A stretch of 64,000 nucleotides of DNA from Leptospira fluminis (GTDB lineage: Bacteria > Spirochaetota > Leptospiria > Leptospirales > Leptospiraceae): positions 186,001-250,000 of the forward strand of contig NZ_RQEV01000008.1 in NCBI RefSeq assembly GCF_004771275.1, given 5' to 3'. Shown piece after piece: positions 46,411-55,905 of the stretch. The notes beneath the pieces were generated by a model. It ran no database searches and had not been told where the DNA came from. It was given only the letters and a program-made list of their open reading frames with translations. The position numbers were made by a program, and so were the translations under genes. The stretch's first letter is position 1, and every line of letters begins with the position of its first letter.

Positions 46411-48291
46411 TCAATTTTTAGATTCCGACCCGCCGTATTCCCTTAAGATCCTTTTCACTTCCAAAAATGTGGGGATATGACTTTGAACGGAATGTTCAGA
46501 AGGGACGAGCAATTCCGATTCTGCCCCGTCCAGATGGGAACTGTCATAGGAAACCACGGAATCGTTGATCCAATCCAAATCCCGTAACCTAGAATTTCCG
46601 ATAATGGAATGGAATTTTACCGCCGGAACTTTCTCCGCAGTCACTTTCATAAAAACGCTCTGCGGGGAAAGACTGTCGACGCCGTATTTTTCGGAAACGA
46701 AATCGTCCTGATTTTTATCCATGGTCAGGAATCGGTACGCCTTCCCCAAATTGTCGGCGACGCCTTTCGGTAAAACGAATAGAAGCCGTGCAACGGTTCC
46801 CAAGAATCCTTCCGCCAAAGAGGAGCCCCTGTGCGGGGTCGCGATAAAAATCGCCCGCTTCACAAAGGGCACAGGGTCGTAGTCGAAAAGTCTTGCTAGT
46901 TGTTTTTTCAAATCGGCAGGGGCGGCGGCCCATGCAGCGGGATCCACTTTCGATTCCCGCAGCCATTCCTCCTTCCTGCTCCGAATCACCATCAGCTTCG
47001 CGAGGATTCCGCCCATGCTATGACCTACCAAGACCATCTTATCGAAAGCGGCATGCTCGGACTTCGGATCGTAGACTTTGCGAAGATCGTACAACGTTTC
47101 CCTGAATTCCGCGCCGGAAACCGGAATCGGATTACTTGTCGGATACCAATACACCCAAAATTGGTATTTACCGTTGATCTCCGGGTCCGCGAGCAATTCG
47201 TTTATCATCGGAAACCATACGAAGGGAGAAGACGCCAATCCGTGTACGAAGACGACCGGAATCTTATCCTGACGGTACGGATAAACGAAATACAACCCGC
47301 GCTTCTCTCGACCCGCTTCTCCGTCGAATGCCGATAAAAAACCGTCCTTTTTTTGGGCGGCCGAAAGCATATACGCCAAAGGAGTCGTGGTATCGCTTTC
47401 CATCGGAAGATCCAAGCCGGAAAACTCGATGCGGTTCCGGTAAACCGGATCGTAAAGATGGATCGTAGCCTTCAACTCCAAGCTCCGATTTTCAAGATAG
47501 GATTCCTCCAGACTCAGGAAAGCAGTACCGGGATACGCTTGGCCCACTCCACCCACGAATTCGTACTTTCTTCTTTCCGCGGCCTCCAGTTCGGGATACT
47601 TCCGCACCAAAATCAACGGAGTTCCGATCCCTTCCCTTCGGATATGATTGGAAAAACCCGAGACTTTGTAATCCCACGCAACTTCTACCTGCAAAAAACT
47701 TTTGGGAGTCCAGGCTGTCTCCACTTTGACGTCCACCATCGTCAATGTCCCGCGAACCAAATGGACGTTCAGATCGGTTACTCTTGCCAATTTCCGATTT
47801 CTCTTCGCAAAACGGACAAGCTGCGTGAGGGAACGATTGTAGGTGTCCAATGCAAACCTGAATTCCATCGCGAACGGATCCGGCTCGGAAGGCACCGCAT
47901 TGGAATCGAACAAATAAGTGTACGAGTACACCAAAGCTGACGCGAACATGCGAGAGAACATAGGGTCTTCCGGATCAAGGGAAGTTCCGGAATGATAACA
48001 AAGCTCGGACAAATAATAGGCAAGATTACGCGACTTGGTAGCGGTCAGGCGATTATCCAAGTCGTAAATAACCAACCTCGGATATTCGGAATAACTTTCG
48101 TAAAGATCGTTACTTTTCAGAAATTGCTTCGTGAGTTCGCTCAAACCTTCGTGGTTTACCGCGTTCAATCGGACCAGGTTTTCCTGTTCGTATTGGGAAT
48201 AGGTCTTCTTGGAATAGGTGGCGCAATGAGCCGCCGCAAATAGAAGCAGTAGAAAAAGCGGAAAAGAAGGTCGGAAACTCCGCTTCACCAA
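46411..48291 (-). CDS. Alpha/beta hydrolase lipoprotein
   Basis: The open frame reaches 48306 (631 residues), but the TTG at 48291 has GGGAG eight bases upstream and is preferred. The N-terminus is basic and hydrophobic, with a lipobox-like AAAHC. After an unrecognised 340-residue region comes an alpha/beta hydrolase domain: PVVFVHGLASSPFVW (oxyanion loop), VLVGHSMGGIL with the nucleophile Ser, and FIATPHRGSSLAEGF. The likely catalytic His is near the C-terminus (SEHSVQSH). A lipase or esterase in the envelope is likely; the substrate is unknown. Confidence 0.78.
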   Translation of the reverse strand: MVKRSFRPSFPLFLLLLFAAAHCATYSKKTYSQYEQENLVRLNAVNHEGLSELTKQFLKSNDLYESYSEYPRLVIYDLDNRLTATKSRNLAYYLSELCYHSGTSLDPEDPMFSRMFASALVYSYTYLFDSNAVPSEPDPFAMEFRFALDTYNRSLTQLVRFAKRNRKLARVTDLNVHLVRGTLTMVDVKVETAWTPKSFLQVEVAWDYKVSGFSNHIRREGIGTPLILVRKYPELEAAERRKYEFVGGVGQAYPGTAFLSLEESYLENRSLELKATIHLYDPVYRNRIEFSGLDLPMESDTTTPLAYMLSAAQKKDGFLSAFDGEAGREKRGLYFVYPYRQDKIPVVFVHGLASSPFVWFPMINELLADPEINGKYQFWVYWYPTSNPIPVSGAEFRETLYDLRKVYDPKSEHAAFDKMVLVGHSMGGILAKLMVIRSRKEEWLRESKVDPAAWAAAPADLKKQLARLFDYDPVPFVKRAIFIATPHRGSSLAEGFLGTVARLLFVLPKGVADNLGKAYRFLTMDKNQDDFVSEKYGVDSLSPQSVFMKVTAEKVPAVKFHSIIGNSRLRDLDWINDSVVSYDSSHLDGAESELLVPSEHSVQSHIPTFLEVKRILREYGGSESKN

Positions 48292-48320
48292 AACGGCGAC
48301 TCCCAAAACCCGAATGTCTT

Positions 48321-48512
48321 TTAATCCAAAGGAGCCAGATCGGAAAGGCTCAGGTCGGAAATCGTATGCGGGTATCCTTCCCTATCGTTGTACAGGACGA
48401 CAACCTTGTCTCCGTCGATCTCCTGGATTTCCACCTGGGCCCCGGTCAAGACGATGACGCCTTTCAGCAAAAAGCTTCTCTTGGTCAGCTTGACCTTATC
48501 TCCCGACTTCAT
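48321..48512 (-). CDS. Small SH3/KOW-like hypothetical protein
   Basis: 63 residues with excellent start signals (GGAG four bases before the ATG). The sequence is a string of short strands (GDKVKLTKRSFLLKGVIV, then GDKVVVLYNDREGYPHTI) and ends in acidic residues. This suits a small beta-barrel of the SH3 or KOW kind, with a conserved Gly-rich start. Its first 17 bases overlap the end of the NifU/pentapeptide gene, so the two are coupled. Confidence 0.6.
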   Translation of the reverse strand: MKSGDKVKLTKRSFLLKGVIVLTGAQVEIQEIDGDKVVVLYNDREGYPHTISDLSLSDLAPLD

Positions 48513-49293
48513 CTTTCTCCATGTAAACGTCTTTTCCTTCCTTCTTCATTTTGGAAAAGATATGAATTTGGGTTTGGTCCACACGGGTGCCTATATCGTA
48601 GATCGCGTCGGTAAAGTCCGCGCCGTCGATTTTCGCGCCGGCAAGTTTGGCCCATCTTAAATCGGCGCCTTTCAAGCTGGCTCCCTTCAGATTGGCGGAA
48701 TTTAAGAAAGCGCCTCTCAAACGGGCTCCTTCGAAATTCGCTCCTTCGAAATTGCAATTGGTCAGGAATGCGTTATTCAAATTGGCTCCGGAAAAATCCA
48801 CTCCGTGCAGGTCTTCTTTTTCCAGAATGATGGAGGAAAGATCCTCTCCTTTCAGAGTTCCATTAGTTTGTAGGAGTTCCTTCGCTTTGGAAGCCGTGAT
48901 TCTTCTTTCTTTCGGAACTCCCGAACCGGATTCGAAATCACGGATCGCCTGCTGGAGCGCCGCGACCGCAGACTCAGGATAATTCTTTCTTCTTTCCGGA
49001 AACTCGAACAGCCTTTCCACATCTTCGGGAGTGATTTGCTTGAGTTCGTCCACGGATTTTCCTTTGGCGATCTCCGTTGCCATGGCCAAGGCAACGATTC
49101 CGAAACCGCAACCCGTCGTAGTGTAACTCGCGTCGGACACGATCCGATCCTCACCGATCTTGAGATAGATTCTGTAACCGTCGCCGCAACCTACGTTCCG
49201 GTAATTGGAGACGACGGTGGCGTCCTCCATTTCACGGTAATTCAATCTCTGGTCGTTGATTTCCTTATATCTGTCGAAATCCATTACCTTCAT
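48496..49293 (-). CDS. NifU/IscU-like domain fused to pentapeptide repeats
   Basis: 265 residues. Residues about 7-120 resemble the IscU/NifU scaffold: Cys36 (NVGCGDGYRIYL) and Cys62 (TTTGCGFGIVAL) match the first two ligands. Where the third ligand (HCS in IscU) should be, the sequence is NYPESAV, with no Cys. Residues about 147-231 are pentapeptide repeats (A-D/N-L-x-x units such as SGANLNNAFL, EGARLRGAFL, KGADLRWAKL), which form a right-handed beta-helix. GGAGG lies seven bases before the ATG. Loss of a ligand suggests a role other than standard cluster assembly. Confidence 0.75.
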   Translation of the reverse strand: MKVMDFDRYKEINDQRLNYREMEDATVVSNYRNVGCGDGYRIYLKIGEDRIVSDASYTTTGCGFGIVALAMATEIAKGKSVDELKQITPEDVERLFEFPERRKNYPESAVAALQQAIRDFESGSGVPKERRITASKAKELLQTNGTLKGEDLSSIILEKEDLHGVDFSGANLNNAFLTNCNFEGANFEGARLRGAFLNSANLKGASLKGADLRWAKLAGAKIDGADFTDAIYDIGTRVDQTQIHIFSKMKKEGKDVYMEKDEVGR

Positions 49294-49357
49294 GAATGCG
49301 CCTCCGGCAATAGCTTAGACTGGGAAAACACGGAAACCGTCCGGGAAATCCGGACGA

Positions 49358-49558
49358 TTACTTCATTTTATATTTTTTCTTGAATTTGTCTACGCGGCCC
49401 GCGGTATCGAGAACCTTGGATTTACCGGTAAAATACGGGTGACAAGCGGAACAAATCTCCACATGGATATCACCGACTGTGGTACGGGTTTCGTACACCG
49501 CTCCACAGGCACAGCGGATCTTGGCGTCTGCGTATTTTGGATGAATGTCCGTTTTCAT
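49358..49558 (-). CDS. rpmE: 50S ribosomal protein L31
   Basis: 66 residues. Begins [20 protein letters not shown]; the zinc ligands are Cys16, Cys18, Cys36 and Cys39 (CAC and CSAC), so it is the zinc-bearing form. It is part of the large ribosomal subunit. rho lies 22 bases upstream on the same strand, a pairing seen in several bacteria. GGAGG precedes the ATG. Confidence 0.95.
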   Translation of the reverse strand: MKTDIHPKYADAKIRCACGAVYETRTTVGDIHVEICSACHPYFTGKSKVLDTAGRVDKFKKKYKMK

Positions 49559-49580
49559 AATTTCCTCCAGTCCCCTGTAA

Positions 49581-50990
49581 TTAGGCGTTCATGCTGGCCA
49601 AAAAGGCTTCGTTAGTCTTCGATTGCCTCATTTTCTCCAGCAATAATTCCATGCTTTCCGTGATGCTCATGGGAGAAAGCACTTTTCTAAGCACGAATAC
49701 TTTCTGCAGGATCTCTTTAGGAAGCAAGAGCTCCTCTTTTCGAGTTCCGGATTTGTTGATGTCTATGGCGGGGAAGATCCGTTTATCGGAAAGCTTTCTG
49801 TCCAGATGGATCTCCATGTTACCGGTTCCCTTGAATTCTTCGAAAATCACTTCATCCATTTTAGAACCGGTATCCACGAGAGCGGTAGCGATGATCGTTA
49901 AAGAACCGCCTTCTTCAATGTTTCTGGCAGCCCCGAAAAATCTCTTGGGTTTATGAAGAGCATTGGAATCCACCCCTCCGGAGAGGATCTTTCCGGAAGT
50001 CGGAATGACTTGGTTGTAGGCCCGGGCCAAACGGGTAATGGAATCCAGCAGGATCACAACATCGCGTCCGTGTTCCACGAGGCGTTTTGCCTTTTCGATG
50101 ACCATTTCCGCCACCTGAACGTGCCGGGTTGCAGGTTCGTCAAACGTGGAACTGACCACTTCCCCTTTAACGTTTCTGGCCATGTCCGTCACCTCTTCCG
50201 GTCGCTCGTCGATCAATAGAACGATCAGAGTCACTTCCGGATGATTACGGGTAATGGCATTCGCCACGTTTTGCATCAGAATGGTCTTCCCCGTACGAGG
50301 AGGCGCGACGATCAGAGCTCTCTGGCCTTTTCCGATCGGGCACATCAAGTCCACGATCCTGGTATCCAATTGGGAAGGATCGTGCTCCATGCGCAGCCTT
50401 TCGTTCGGATAGAGAGGAGTCAGGTTGTCAAAGAGGGCGCGCTTGCTCGCCACGTCCGGAGTATAACCGTTGACGGTCTCCACTCGGAGCATGGCAAAGA
50501 ACCGTTCGGATTCTTTCGGAGGACGGATCTGCCCTTCTACCGTATCTCCGGTTCGGAGACCGAAAAGTTTGATTTGGGAGGGGGAAACATAAATATCGTC
50601 CGGACCGGGAACATAATTATAGTCCGGAGAGCGCAAGAACCCGTATCCGTCAGGGAGTCGTTCCATTACTCCTGCTGCATGTACTTGTCCTTCCCGTTCG
50701 GCCTGAGCTTGGAGAATGGCGAAAATCAGGTTCTGCTTTTTCAAGCCTCCCGTATTTTCCACCCCCAAATTCTTTGCCACTTCGATGAGTTCGTTGATCG
50801 AAGTCTTTTTTAAAGCGACCAAATCTATGGGAGCCGGACTAGGTCCGTCATAAGCCCCTCTACGACGTTTGCGGGCTCGGATCTCTGCGGTTTCCGGATC
50901 GTCTTCCGGAAAATTCGGTTCGTCTTCGTTGGATTCGTTTTGATTGTCTAGATTGATTTTGGGCTTGGAATCTCGTCTTGGGTTAGCCAT
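49581..50990 (-). CDS. rho: Transcription termination factor Rho
   Basis: 469 residues. An N-terminal extension of about 50 charged residues precedes the Rho N-domain ([19 protein letters not shown]) and the RNA-binding CSD ([34 protein letters not shown]). The ATPase domain has Walker A PPRTGKT, Walker [17 protein letters not shown], and the Q- and R-loops around [22 protein letters not shown]. It is a hexameric helicase that ends transcription. The leader holds a hairpin at 51015-51038. Confidence 0.97.
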   Translation of the reverse strand: MANPRRDSKPKINLDNQNESNEDEPNFPEDDPETAEIRARKRRRGAYDGPSPAPIDLVALKKTSINELIEVAKNLGVENTGGLKKQNLIFAILQAQAEREGQVHAAGVMERLPDGYGFLRSPDYNYVPGPDDIYVSPSQIKLFGLRTGDTVEGQIRPPKESERFFAMLRVETVNGYTPDVASKRALFDNLTPLYPNERLRMEHDPSQLDTRIVDLMCPIGKGQRALIVAPPRTGKTILMQNVANAITRNHPEVTLIVLLIDERPEEVTDMARNVKGEVVSSTFDEPATRHVQVAEMVIEKAKRLVEHGRDVVILLDSITRLARAYNQVIPTSGKILSGGVDSNALHKPKRFFGAARNIEEGGSLTIIATALVDTGSKMDEVIFEEFKGTGNMEIHLDRKLSDKRIFPAIDINKSGTRKEELLLPKEILQKVFVLRKVLSPMSITESMELLLEKMRQSKTNEAFLASMNA

Positions 50991-51014
50991 CAGGATACCG
51001 TTAGATTTTTTATT

Positions 51015-51038
51015 AAAGGTGTAAGGAGCTACGCCTTT
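51015..51038 (-). promoter_or_regulatory. Hairpin in the rho leader
   Basis: Plus-strand AAAGGTGTA and TACGCCTTT pair over 9 bp with one wobble around AGGAGC, 25 bases ahead of the rho start codon. On the rho mRNA the loop reads GCTCCT. Rho genes are often autoregulated in their leaders, so a regulatory role is plausible but unproven. The rest of the 219-bp gap shows no gene. Confidence 0.35.
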
Positions 51039-51209
51039 CAGATTTATTTTTAAGATTAAGAGCGGGTTATTTTAGAGGATCCGCAATGATCGGATTTAAA
51101 TTCGCTCCGAAAACCCATCTACTTTCTATGTGGGGATAGACTCAGAGAAAGGAACGAAGGTCAGCTCTCTTTCTGGAGAATTCCCTTTCATCCCGCCGTG
51201 TCAATGAAA

Positions 51210-52328
51210 TTATTTTCCTTTGGTCTTTTTTTTGGAGGCGCTTTTCTTCTTAGGGTTAGGAGTCCTCTTCTTGGCCGAGGATTTAGACTTCGGTTCCGGT
51301 ACGACCGCTTTCGGAACGGGTTGGGGCTTTTTGGGAAGAGCGGATTTTCCCACTTTTTTTCGAGGGATCGGTTGGTCCTTGCTCAACTTAAATCGACTCC
51401 CCAGATCCAAAAACTTGATTCGATTCTGCAATGTGGTTCGGGGAACGCCGAGGTCTAATGCCGCGTGGGACACGTTTTCCTGGTTTCGTTTCAAGGTATG
51501 GTAGATATAGCTTCCTTCCACTTCCTTTAACATAGTTTCCAAAGGAAGTTTTTGGCCGAAGGCCTCCGTCACCGAGGGAAATTCCAACCCTTCCCCGTCC
51601 GCTCCGTTCAGTTTCGTGCCTACCGAAGAGAAGTGATACAGGTATCCGAGAGGTTTCCCCTTTTGTCTCAAAACCGAGACTCGAACCAGACATTCCAGAT
51701 CCGTTACGAAAGTTTGGACGGAAATTTTACCCTCGTCCAATCGGAGTTCATGGGCCTTCAGATAATTTCCCAATAAATCCTTCGACATTTCCTTCAGAAG
51801 TTTTTCGGCCTGCAGAATGCTGTCCCGGAACCATTTCCGTGGGAGCACTTCCGATTCGAACGTCTCGTTATAAAAAACGGTATGTCCGTCCAGGTCCGTG
51901 GCCAAAAGCCCGTCGGGAAAATTCTGGAGAATCACTTCCATAAACCATTGGCTTTGCTTGGCTCGATCCTCCGCGGAATTTTCCGGAGAAGAAGTCCGTT
52001 TTTCCTCCTGCTCCACCACCCAGGAAGAACGGCTTAGCTCCGCCATCAAACGGGGTTTGTCCCACTCGTCCTTTTTTTCTCCGAAGGAATTCAGAACTGG
52101 AATGGTCCTTTGCTTTTGAAAATAACCGAGGAGGCTTTCCGGAATTTCCCGGATCAGATATTCTTCCGGAATGCGAGTGAATTCCCGATCCGCAACGCTA
52201 AGGTCCGCCAACTCCATAAGCACTCTTTCTTTGGGAAGAAGTCCGAGCAATCCGGAGCCTTCCTCCCAGACCGGAAGAAACCCGGTCGGAGTGTACAGAA
52301 AATGTTTGTAGAGACCTTCGATTTTCAT
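51210..52328 (-). CDS. PAS-like/Fis-type helix-turn-helix protein with lysine-rich tail
   Basis: 372 residues. An unrecognised N-terminal domain (1-125) is followed by a PAS-like domain (about 130-245: GLLATDLDGHTVFYNETFESEVLPR). A Fis-type helix-turn-helix occupies about 270-312 (EVEGSYIYHTLKRNQENVSHAALDLGVPRTTLQNRIKFL). The final 55 residues are almost only Lys, Pro, Ser and Ala, like histone H1 tails. The Fis-type element is common in sigma-54 activators, but there is no AAA+ domain, so it cannot itself activate sigma-54. It is probably a DNA-binding sensor. Confidence 0.7.
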   Translation of the reverse strand: MKIEGLYKHFLYTPTGFLPVWEEGSGLLGLLPKERVLMELADLSVADREFTRIPEEYLIREIPESLLGYFQKQRTIPVLNSFGEKKDEWDKPRLMAELSRSSWVVEQEEKRTSSPENSAEDRAKQSQWFMEVILQNFPDGLLATDLDGHTVFYNETFESEVLPRKWFRDSILQAEKLLKEMSKDLLGNYLKAHELRLDEGKISVQTFVTDLECLVRVSVLRQKGKPLGYLYHFSSVGTKLNGADGEGLEFPSVTEAFGQKLPLETMLKEVEGSYIYHTLKRNQENVSHAALDLGVPRTTLQNRIKFLDLGSRFKLSKDQPIPRKKVGKSALPKKPQPVPKAVVPEPKSKSSAKKRTPNPKKKSASKKKTKGK

Positions 52329-52455
52329 CAGCGGATTTCGGGAAAAAGAGTTTCCCTGAAATGACTTCTATTCCCGATTTACCGGTAAAATTCTTCCCTT
52401 TTTTTCCTTCTTGAAAGGAGTTTTTTTCTCCGGAGAAAAATTTTCGCGCGGGAAT

Positions 52456-53124
52456 CTAGCGAGATGAGTTTTGTCCCAAAAGACGATCGCCCGCTTTTTT
52501 ATACTCTTCCGGATAGGGCAACTTGGAAGCCTTGAGACAGGAAAGGGAATATTTTAAGGAACGTTTATAAAGTACTAGAGAATAAAGATGATTTCCGTCT
52601 CTGCGGAACTTGTTTCCGGCCAACCATTCCTCTCTGGCCATCCGAAAATAATTCTGCGCTAGCTCCTTCTCTTTCGCTTTTAACGGATGCCTTTCTTCCG
52701 GATCCATTTTGGAGAGCTGACTTTCCCGAACCACGTACTGCAATAATTTGTCCGAGGAAACTTCCGTAAATTCGGACCAACGCTTTAAAATTTCGGGTAG
52801 ATTCTTTTCTATGTTAACTAACGCTTCCGTTCTCTCCTGAACAGAACCGGCTCTGGAAGCCGCCTCCAGATCCGATATGAAGTTTTCCAATCTATCCATA
52901 TCTTTGTCCAATTCGGAGAAAGCGAAAGAACGCCTCATTTCTCGGAGGACGCGGACTTTGGAATCTACGTTTTTTTTTCTCTCACGGAACGTCAGGGATT
53001 GGTTGGATTCGATCTTACCCCAAACGAGGAAGACCAAGGCGATCCCTACCGTCCAAGCGGTCCATTTCAGGAATTTCCGCCCGCTCCTTAAGGAACTGAT
53101 CTCCGCAGGAGTAGGCAGATCCAT
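52456..53124 (-). CDS. Single-pass membrane protein, function unknown
   Basis: 222 residues with one membrane helix (about 21-37: WTAWTVGIALVFLVWGK). The rest is a long helical, charged domain outside the membrane (SFAFSELDKDMDRLENFISDL) ending with a TPR-like pair (NYFRMAREEWLAGNKF, then YSLVLYKRSLKYSLSCLKA). No family is recognised. It starts 11 bases after the 53136-54191 gene, and both proteins share a helical extra-membrane character, so they probably work together. Confidence 0.6.
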   Translation of the reverse strand: MDLPTPAEISSLRSGRKFLKWTAWTVGIALVFLVWGKIESNQSLTFRERKKNVDSKVRVLREMRRSFAFSELDKDMDRLENFISDLEAASRAGSVQERTEALVNIEKNLPEILKRWSEFTEVSSDKLLQYVVRESQLSKMDPEERHPLKAKEKELAQNYFRMAREEWLAGNKFRRDGNHLYSLVLYKRSLKYSLSCLKASKLPYPEEYKKAGDRLLGQNSSR

Positions 53125-53135
53125 GACGAAATCTT

Positions 53136-54191
53136 TTACTTTCCGGAATTCGATGCCGGGCCGGCATTCGAGTCGGAAGAAGGAATCGGCGGAAGAGCTT
53201 CCTTGCGGTTCATGTCGTCTAGACGGATTTCCTCGTTGCTTTTTTCCAAAAAGGAAACCCGCCCATTAGTGATAAAACTATAATTATCATCATGGGTCTC
53301 CAGCAAGTCGATCGGATTCGTTTTGACTTCTCCCGGAGGAGCCACTTTTTGACTGATCAGCTCGTTATCAATATAGTCGATCAACGTATTTCGGATCCGA
53401 TCGTAGTCGGAGATATTCTCTTTTTCCGCGGCGTTTCTCATTTCGTCTAAGTTCACGAAACGATATTCGGATTTGTCGTCGTTCGGAGTCTTAGCGGAAA
53501 TCATCGCAAGAATGGCGAATCTCTTCGCCCTTCTCGCGACCTTGATTCCTTCCCCGTGGAGTACTAATTTGACCCTGTATTGGTACGGAGAGGAATTATA
53601 AGCGGAAGTAAAACTGTCCTCTGAGGATTTCAGATCCCGGAAGCCCAATTTTAAAAGGTGCTGCGCGATTTTATCGTTGGAACGGATGATCAACGGAGAA
53701 GCCGCTTCCAGTAGGATCCGCGCCGAACGTACATAATTCTCATGGATCACCTGAAAGAGGTCCTTCATTTCCGCCTGAGCGGATTTCAAATTTCGGTAGG
53801 AAAGGCTATAATTCCCCTGGAAATACCACATATTCCCGTTAAAATCCGCTTGGTTGGATTTCTTGAAGGAACGGTAATTGTCCAGCGTGTTCAGTCTTTT
53901 GTAGAGTTCTTCCTCTCCTGCCGGAGCGGTTCCCCCGGGTTTTTGCCCGGTTTGGGCGTTCTCCGCGGCAGTAGGAGTATTCGCTTGCGGTTTGACTCCT
54001 TTCTCTTCGCTCATAGGAGGGGAAAGATTGCTCGCGCATATATTGATGAATTTCAAATTCAGCTTATTCTCGTCGATCAGAATGGCCAAATTGGTCTGGT
54101 CCGGGGAAACCCCTAAGACCCGATCGGACAATCCGCCGACTAGAAAAACGGTAAGGAGGATGGCAAAGATTCTAAAACGATTCGGACCCAT
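53136..54191 (-). CDS. Exported hypothetical protein
   Basis: 351 residues. The N-terminal signal peptide or anchor (RIFAILLTVFLVGGLSDRVLG) is followed by a low-complexity linker (KPQANTPTAAENAQTGQKPGG). The helical domain (about 100-270) has the look of a tetratricopeptide-like fold. The C-terminal tail is polar and rich in Pro and Ser. GGAAG lies seven bases before the ATG. I recognise no family. It is upstream of the membrane protein at 52456 and downstream of dapL, separated by 57 bp. Confidence 0.6.
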   Translation of the reverse strand: MGPNRFRIFAILLTVFLVGGLSDRVLGVSPDQTNLAILIDENKLNLKFINICASNLSPPMSEEKGVKPQANTPTAAENAQTGQKPGGTAPAGEEELYKRLNTLDNYRSFKKSNQADFNGNMWYFQGNYSLSYRNLKSAQAEMKDLFQVIHENYVRSARILLEAASPLIIRSNDKIAQHLLKLGFRDLKSSEDSFTSAYNSSPYQYRVKLVLHGEGIKVARRAKRFAILAMISAKTPNDDKSEYRFVNLDEMRNAAEKENISDYDRIRNTLIDYIDNELISQKVAPPGEVKTNPIDLLETHDDNYSFITNGRVSFLEKSNEEIRLDDMNRKEALPPIPSSDSNAGPASNSGK

Positions 54192-54248
54192 GGCGTACTT
54201 CCATCTAGACTATCGGTTAGAACGAAAAAATTGCCTACTTTTTTTGGG

Positions 54249-55475
54249 TCAAAGAGAAGAGATCCGACGGATCGCTTCCGTTACGTCTTCCTTTTTACCG
54301 AAGGCGGAAAGCCTGAAATATCCTTCTCCCGCCGGTCCGAAACCGGATCCCGGGGTCCCGACCACCTGGGCCTTGTCCAGCAGACGATCGAAAAAATCCC
54401 AAGAGCTCAATCCCTCCGGAGTCTTTAACCAAATGTAAGGCGCATTGACTCCGCCGAACACATCATAGCCGGCTTTTTGCAACCCTTCCCGGATCGCTTT
54501 TGCATTGGACATATAGATCGCTATGCTTTCCTGGATTTCTTTTTTTCCCTTTGCGGAATACACGGCTTCCGCCGCCTTTTGCGTAACATAGGAAACCCCG
54601 TTGAACTTCGTAGTGTGGCGACGACTCCAAAGAGAAGCGATGGAGACCTCCTGCCCTCCTTTGGTTCTGCCCTTCAATTCCTTCGGAATTACGATGTAGG
54701 CGCAACGCAAACCGGTAAAACCGGCCGTCTTGGAAAAGGAACGGAACTCGATGGCGACTTCCCTAGCCCCTTCGATTTCGAAAATGGAACGAGGAACCCC
54801 CGGCTCCGATACATAGGCTTCATAAGCCGAATCATACAATAGGATGCTTCCGTTCTTTTTGGCGAATTCCACCCAGCCTTTTAGAGATTCCTTGGAAGCG
54901 ACCGTACCGGTGGGGTTATTCGGATAGCAGAGATAAATCAGGTCGGGGCGTTCCTTCGGAAACTCGGGCTGAAATCCGTTTTCCTTGGTCGCAGGCATGT
55001 AAATCAGATTCGCATAACGTCCGTCCGGTCCCGCTTCCCCCGTACGACCGGCCATTACGTTCGTATCCACATAAACGGGATACACCGGATCTCCGATCGC
55101 GATCTTTGCGTCGTTGGAGAAAATCTCCTGTATGTTTCCGCAATCGCACTTGGATCCGTCTGAAACGAAAATTTCGCTTTCGTCCAGCTTGACTCCGAGG
55201 GGAGCATAGTCGTTTTCCGCGATCGCTTTTAGAAGGAAAGAATATCCCTGTTCTGGACCGTAACCGTGAAATCCTTCGGACGTTCCCATTTCTCGAGAAG
55301 CCTGAACCATCGCGTCCACCACGGACGGCACCAAAGGAAGAGTAACGTCTCCGATTCCTAAGCGGATGATTTTCGCCCCGGGATTTTTTTCTGAATATGC
55401 CTTCACTCTCCTTCCGATTTCCGGAAAAAGATATCCCGCTTTCAATTTCAGATAATTTTCGTTGATATTCGCCAT
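54249..55475 (-). CDS. dapL: LL-diaminopimelate aminotransferase
   Basis: 408 residues, the length of DapL. It converts tetrahydrodipicolinate and glutamate straight to LL-diaminopimelate, skipping the acylated steps, for lysine and peptidoglycan. The pyridoxal phosphate Lys is Lys249 ([16 protein letters not shown]). Other class I/II aminotransferase motifs are [37 protein letters not shown] and [14 protein letters not shown] precedes the ATG. The small DUF2203-like gene lies 10 bases upstream. Confidence 0.95.
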   Translation of the reverse strand: MANINENYLKLKAGYLFPEIGRRVKAYSEKNPGAKIIRLGIGDVTLPLVPSVVDAMVQASREMGTSEGFHGYGPEQGYSFLLKAIAENDYAPLGVKLDESEIFVSDGSKCDCGNIQEIFSNDAKIAIGDPVYPVYVDTNVMAGRTGEAGPDGRYANLIYMPATKENGFQPEFPKERPDLIYLCYPNNPTGTVASKESLKGWVEFAKKNGSILLYDSAYEAYVSEPGVPRSIFEIEGAREVAIEFRSFSKTAGFTGLRCAYIVIPKELKGRTKGGQEVSIASLWSRRHTTKFNGVSYVTQKAAEAVYSAKGKKEIQESIAIYMSNAKAIREGLQKAGYDVFGGVNAPYIWLKTPEGLSSWDFFDRLLDKAQVVGTPGSGFGPAGEGYFRLSAFGKKEDVTEAIRRISSL

Positions 55476-55485
55476 AGTCCTTCCG

Positions 55486-55845
55486 CTATTCCTTTTCCTC
55501 GTCGTTGTCCCGGATAGGCCGCCTTCCGGAAAAGCCTTCGTCGTAGCCGTGCTCGAACAAAAGATCCTCTTCCCCCAAATGCCAGCAATAATAACCGCTT
55601 CCGTTGTCGAAGTCCACGAGCCACAAACCCTTGACTTCCACTCCGAGATCGCGGATCTTTTCCGCCCAATCGATCAATAATTCCTCTAACTGCGCCTCTT
55701 TGGCTTCCTGTTCGTTCTCTCTCAGGATCTCATCCTTGAGCTCTCTGTGAAGCTCGTTTACGGAAGAATAATATTCTTCCGTGATGGAACGGACATAAGG
55801 CAGAATTTTTCGGGCTTCTTCGTACGTCCAGATTTTACGTTCCAT
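55486..55845 (-). CDS. DUF2203-like protein
   Basis: 119 residues. A helical N-terminal part ([22 protein letters not shown]) is followed by the conserved core [46 protein letters not shown], which fits the DUF2203 family, whose function is unknown. The C-terminus is acidic. It sits between pyrB and dapL with short gaps (60 and 10 bases), so the three may be cotranscribed. Confidence 0.7.
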   Translation of the reverse strand: MERKIWTYEEARKILPYVRSITEEYYSSVNELHRELKDEILRENEQEAKEAQLEELLIDWAEKIRDLGVEVKGLWLVDFDNGSGYYCWHLGEEDLLFEHGYDEGFSGRRPIRDNDEEKE

Positions 55846-55905
55846 CTAAGAATCCGATTCCCTATTAGAATTCCGACGAGGACATTCCCGACTAAAATCG
55901 CCGTA

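Noticed and set aside
47353..47940. 195-codon plus-strand frame opposite the lipase-like gene
   Set aside because: It is an antisense shadow of the hydrolase lipoprotein, with no domain or start signals.
50241..50813. 190-codon plus-strand frame within rho
   Set aside because: It is the reverse of the Rho ATPase domain and has no start signals or recognisable motifs.
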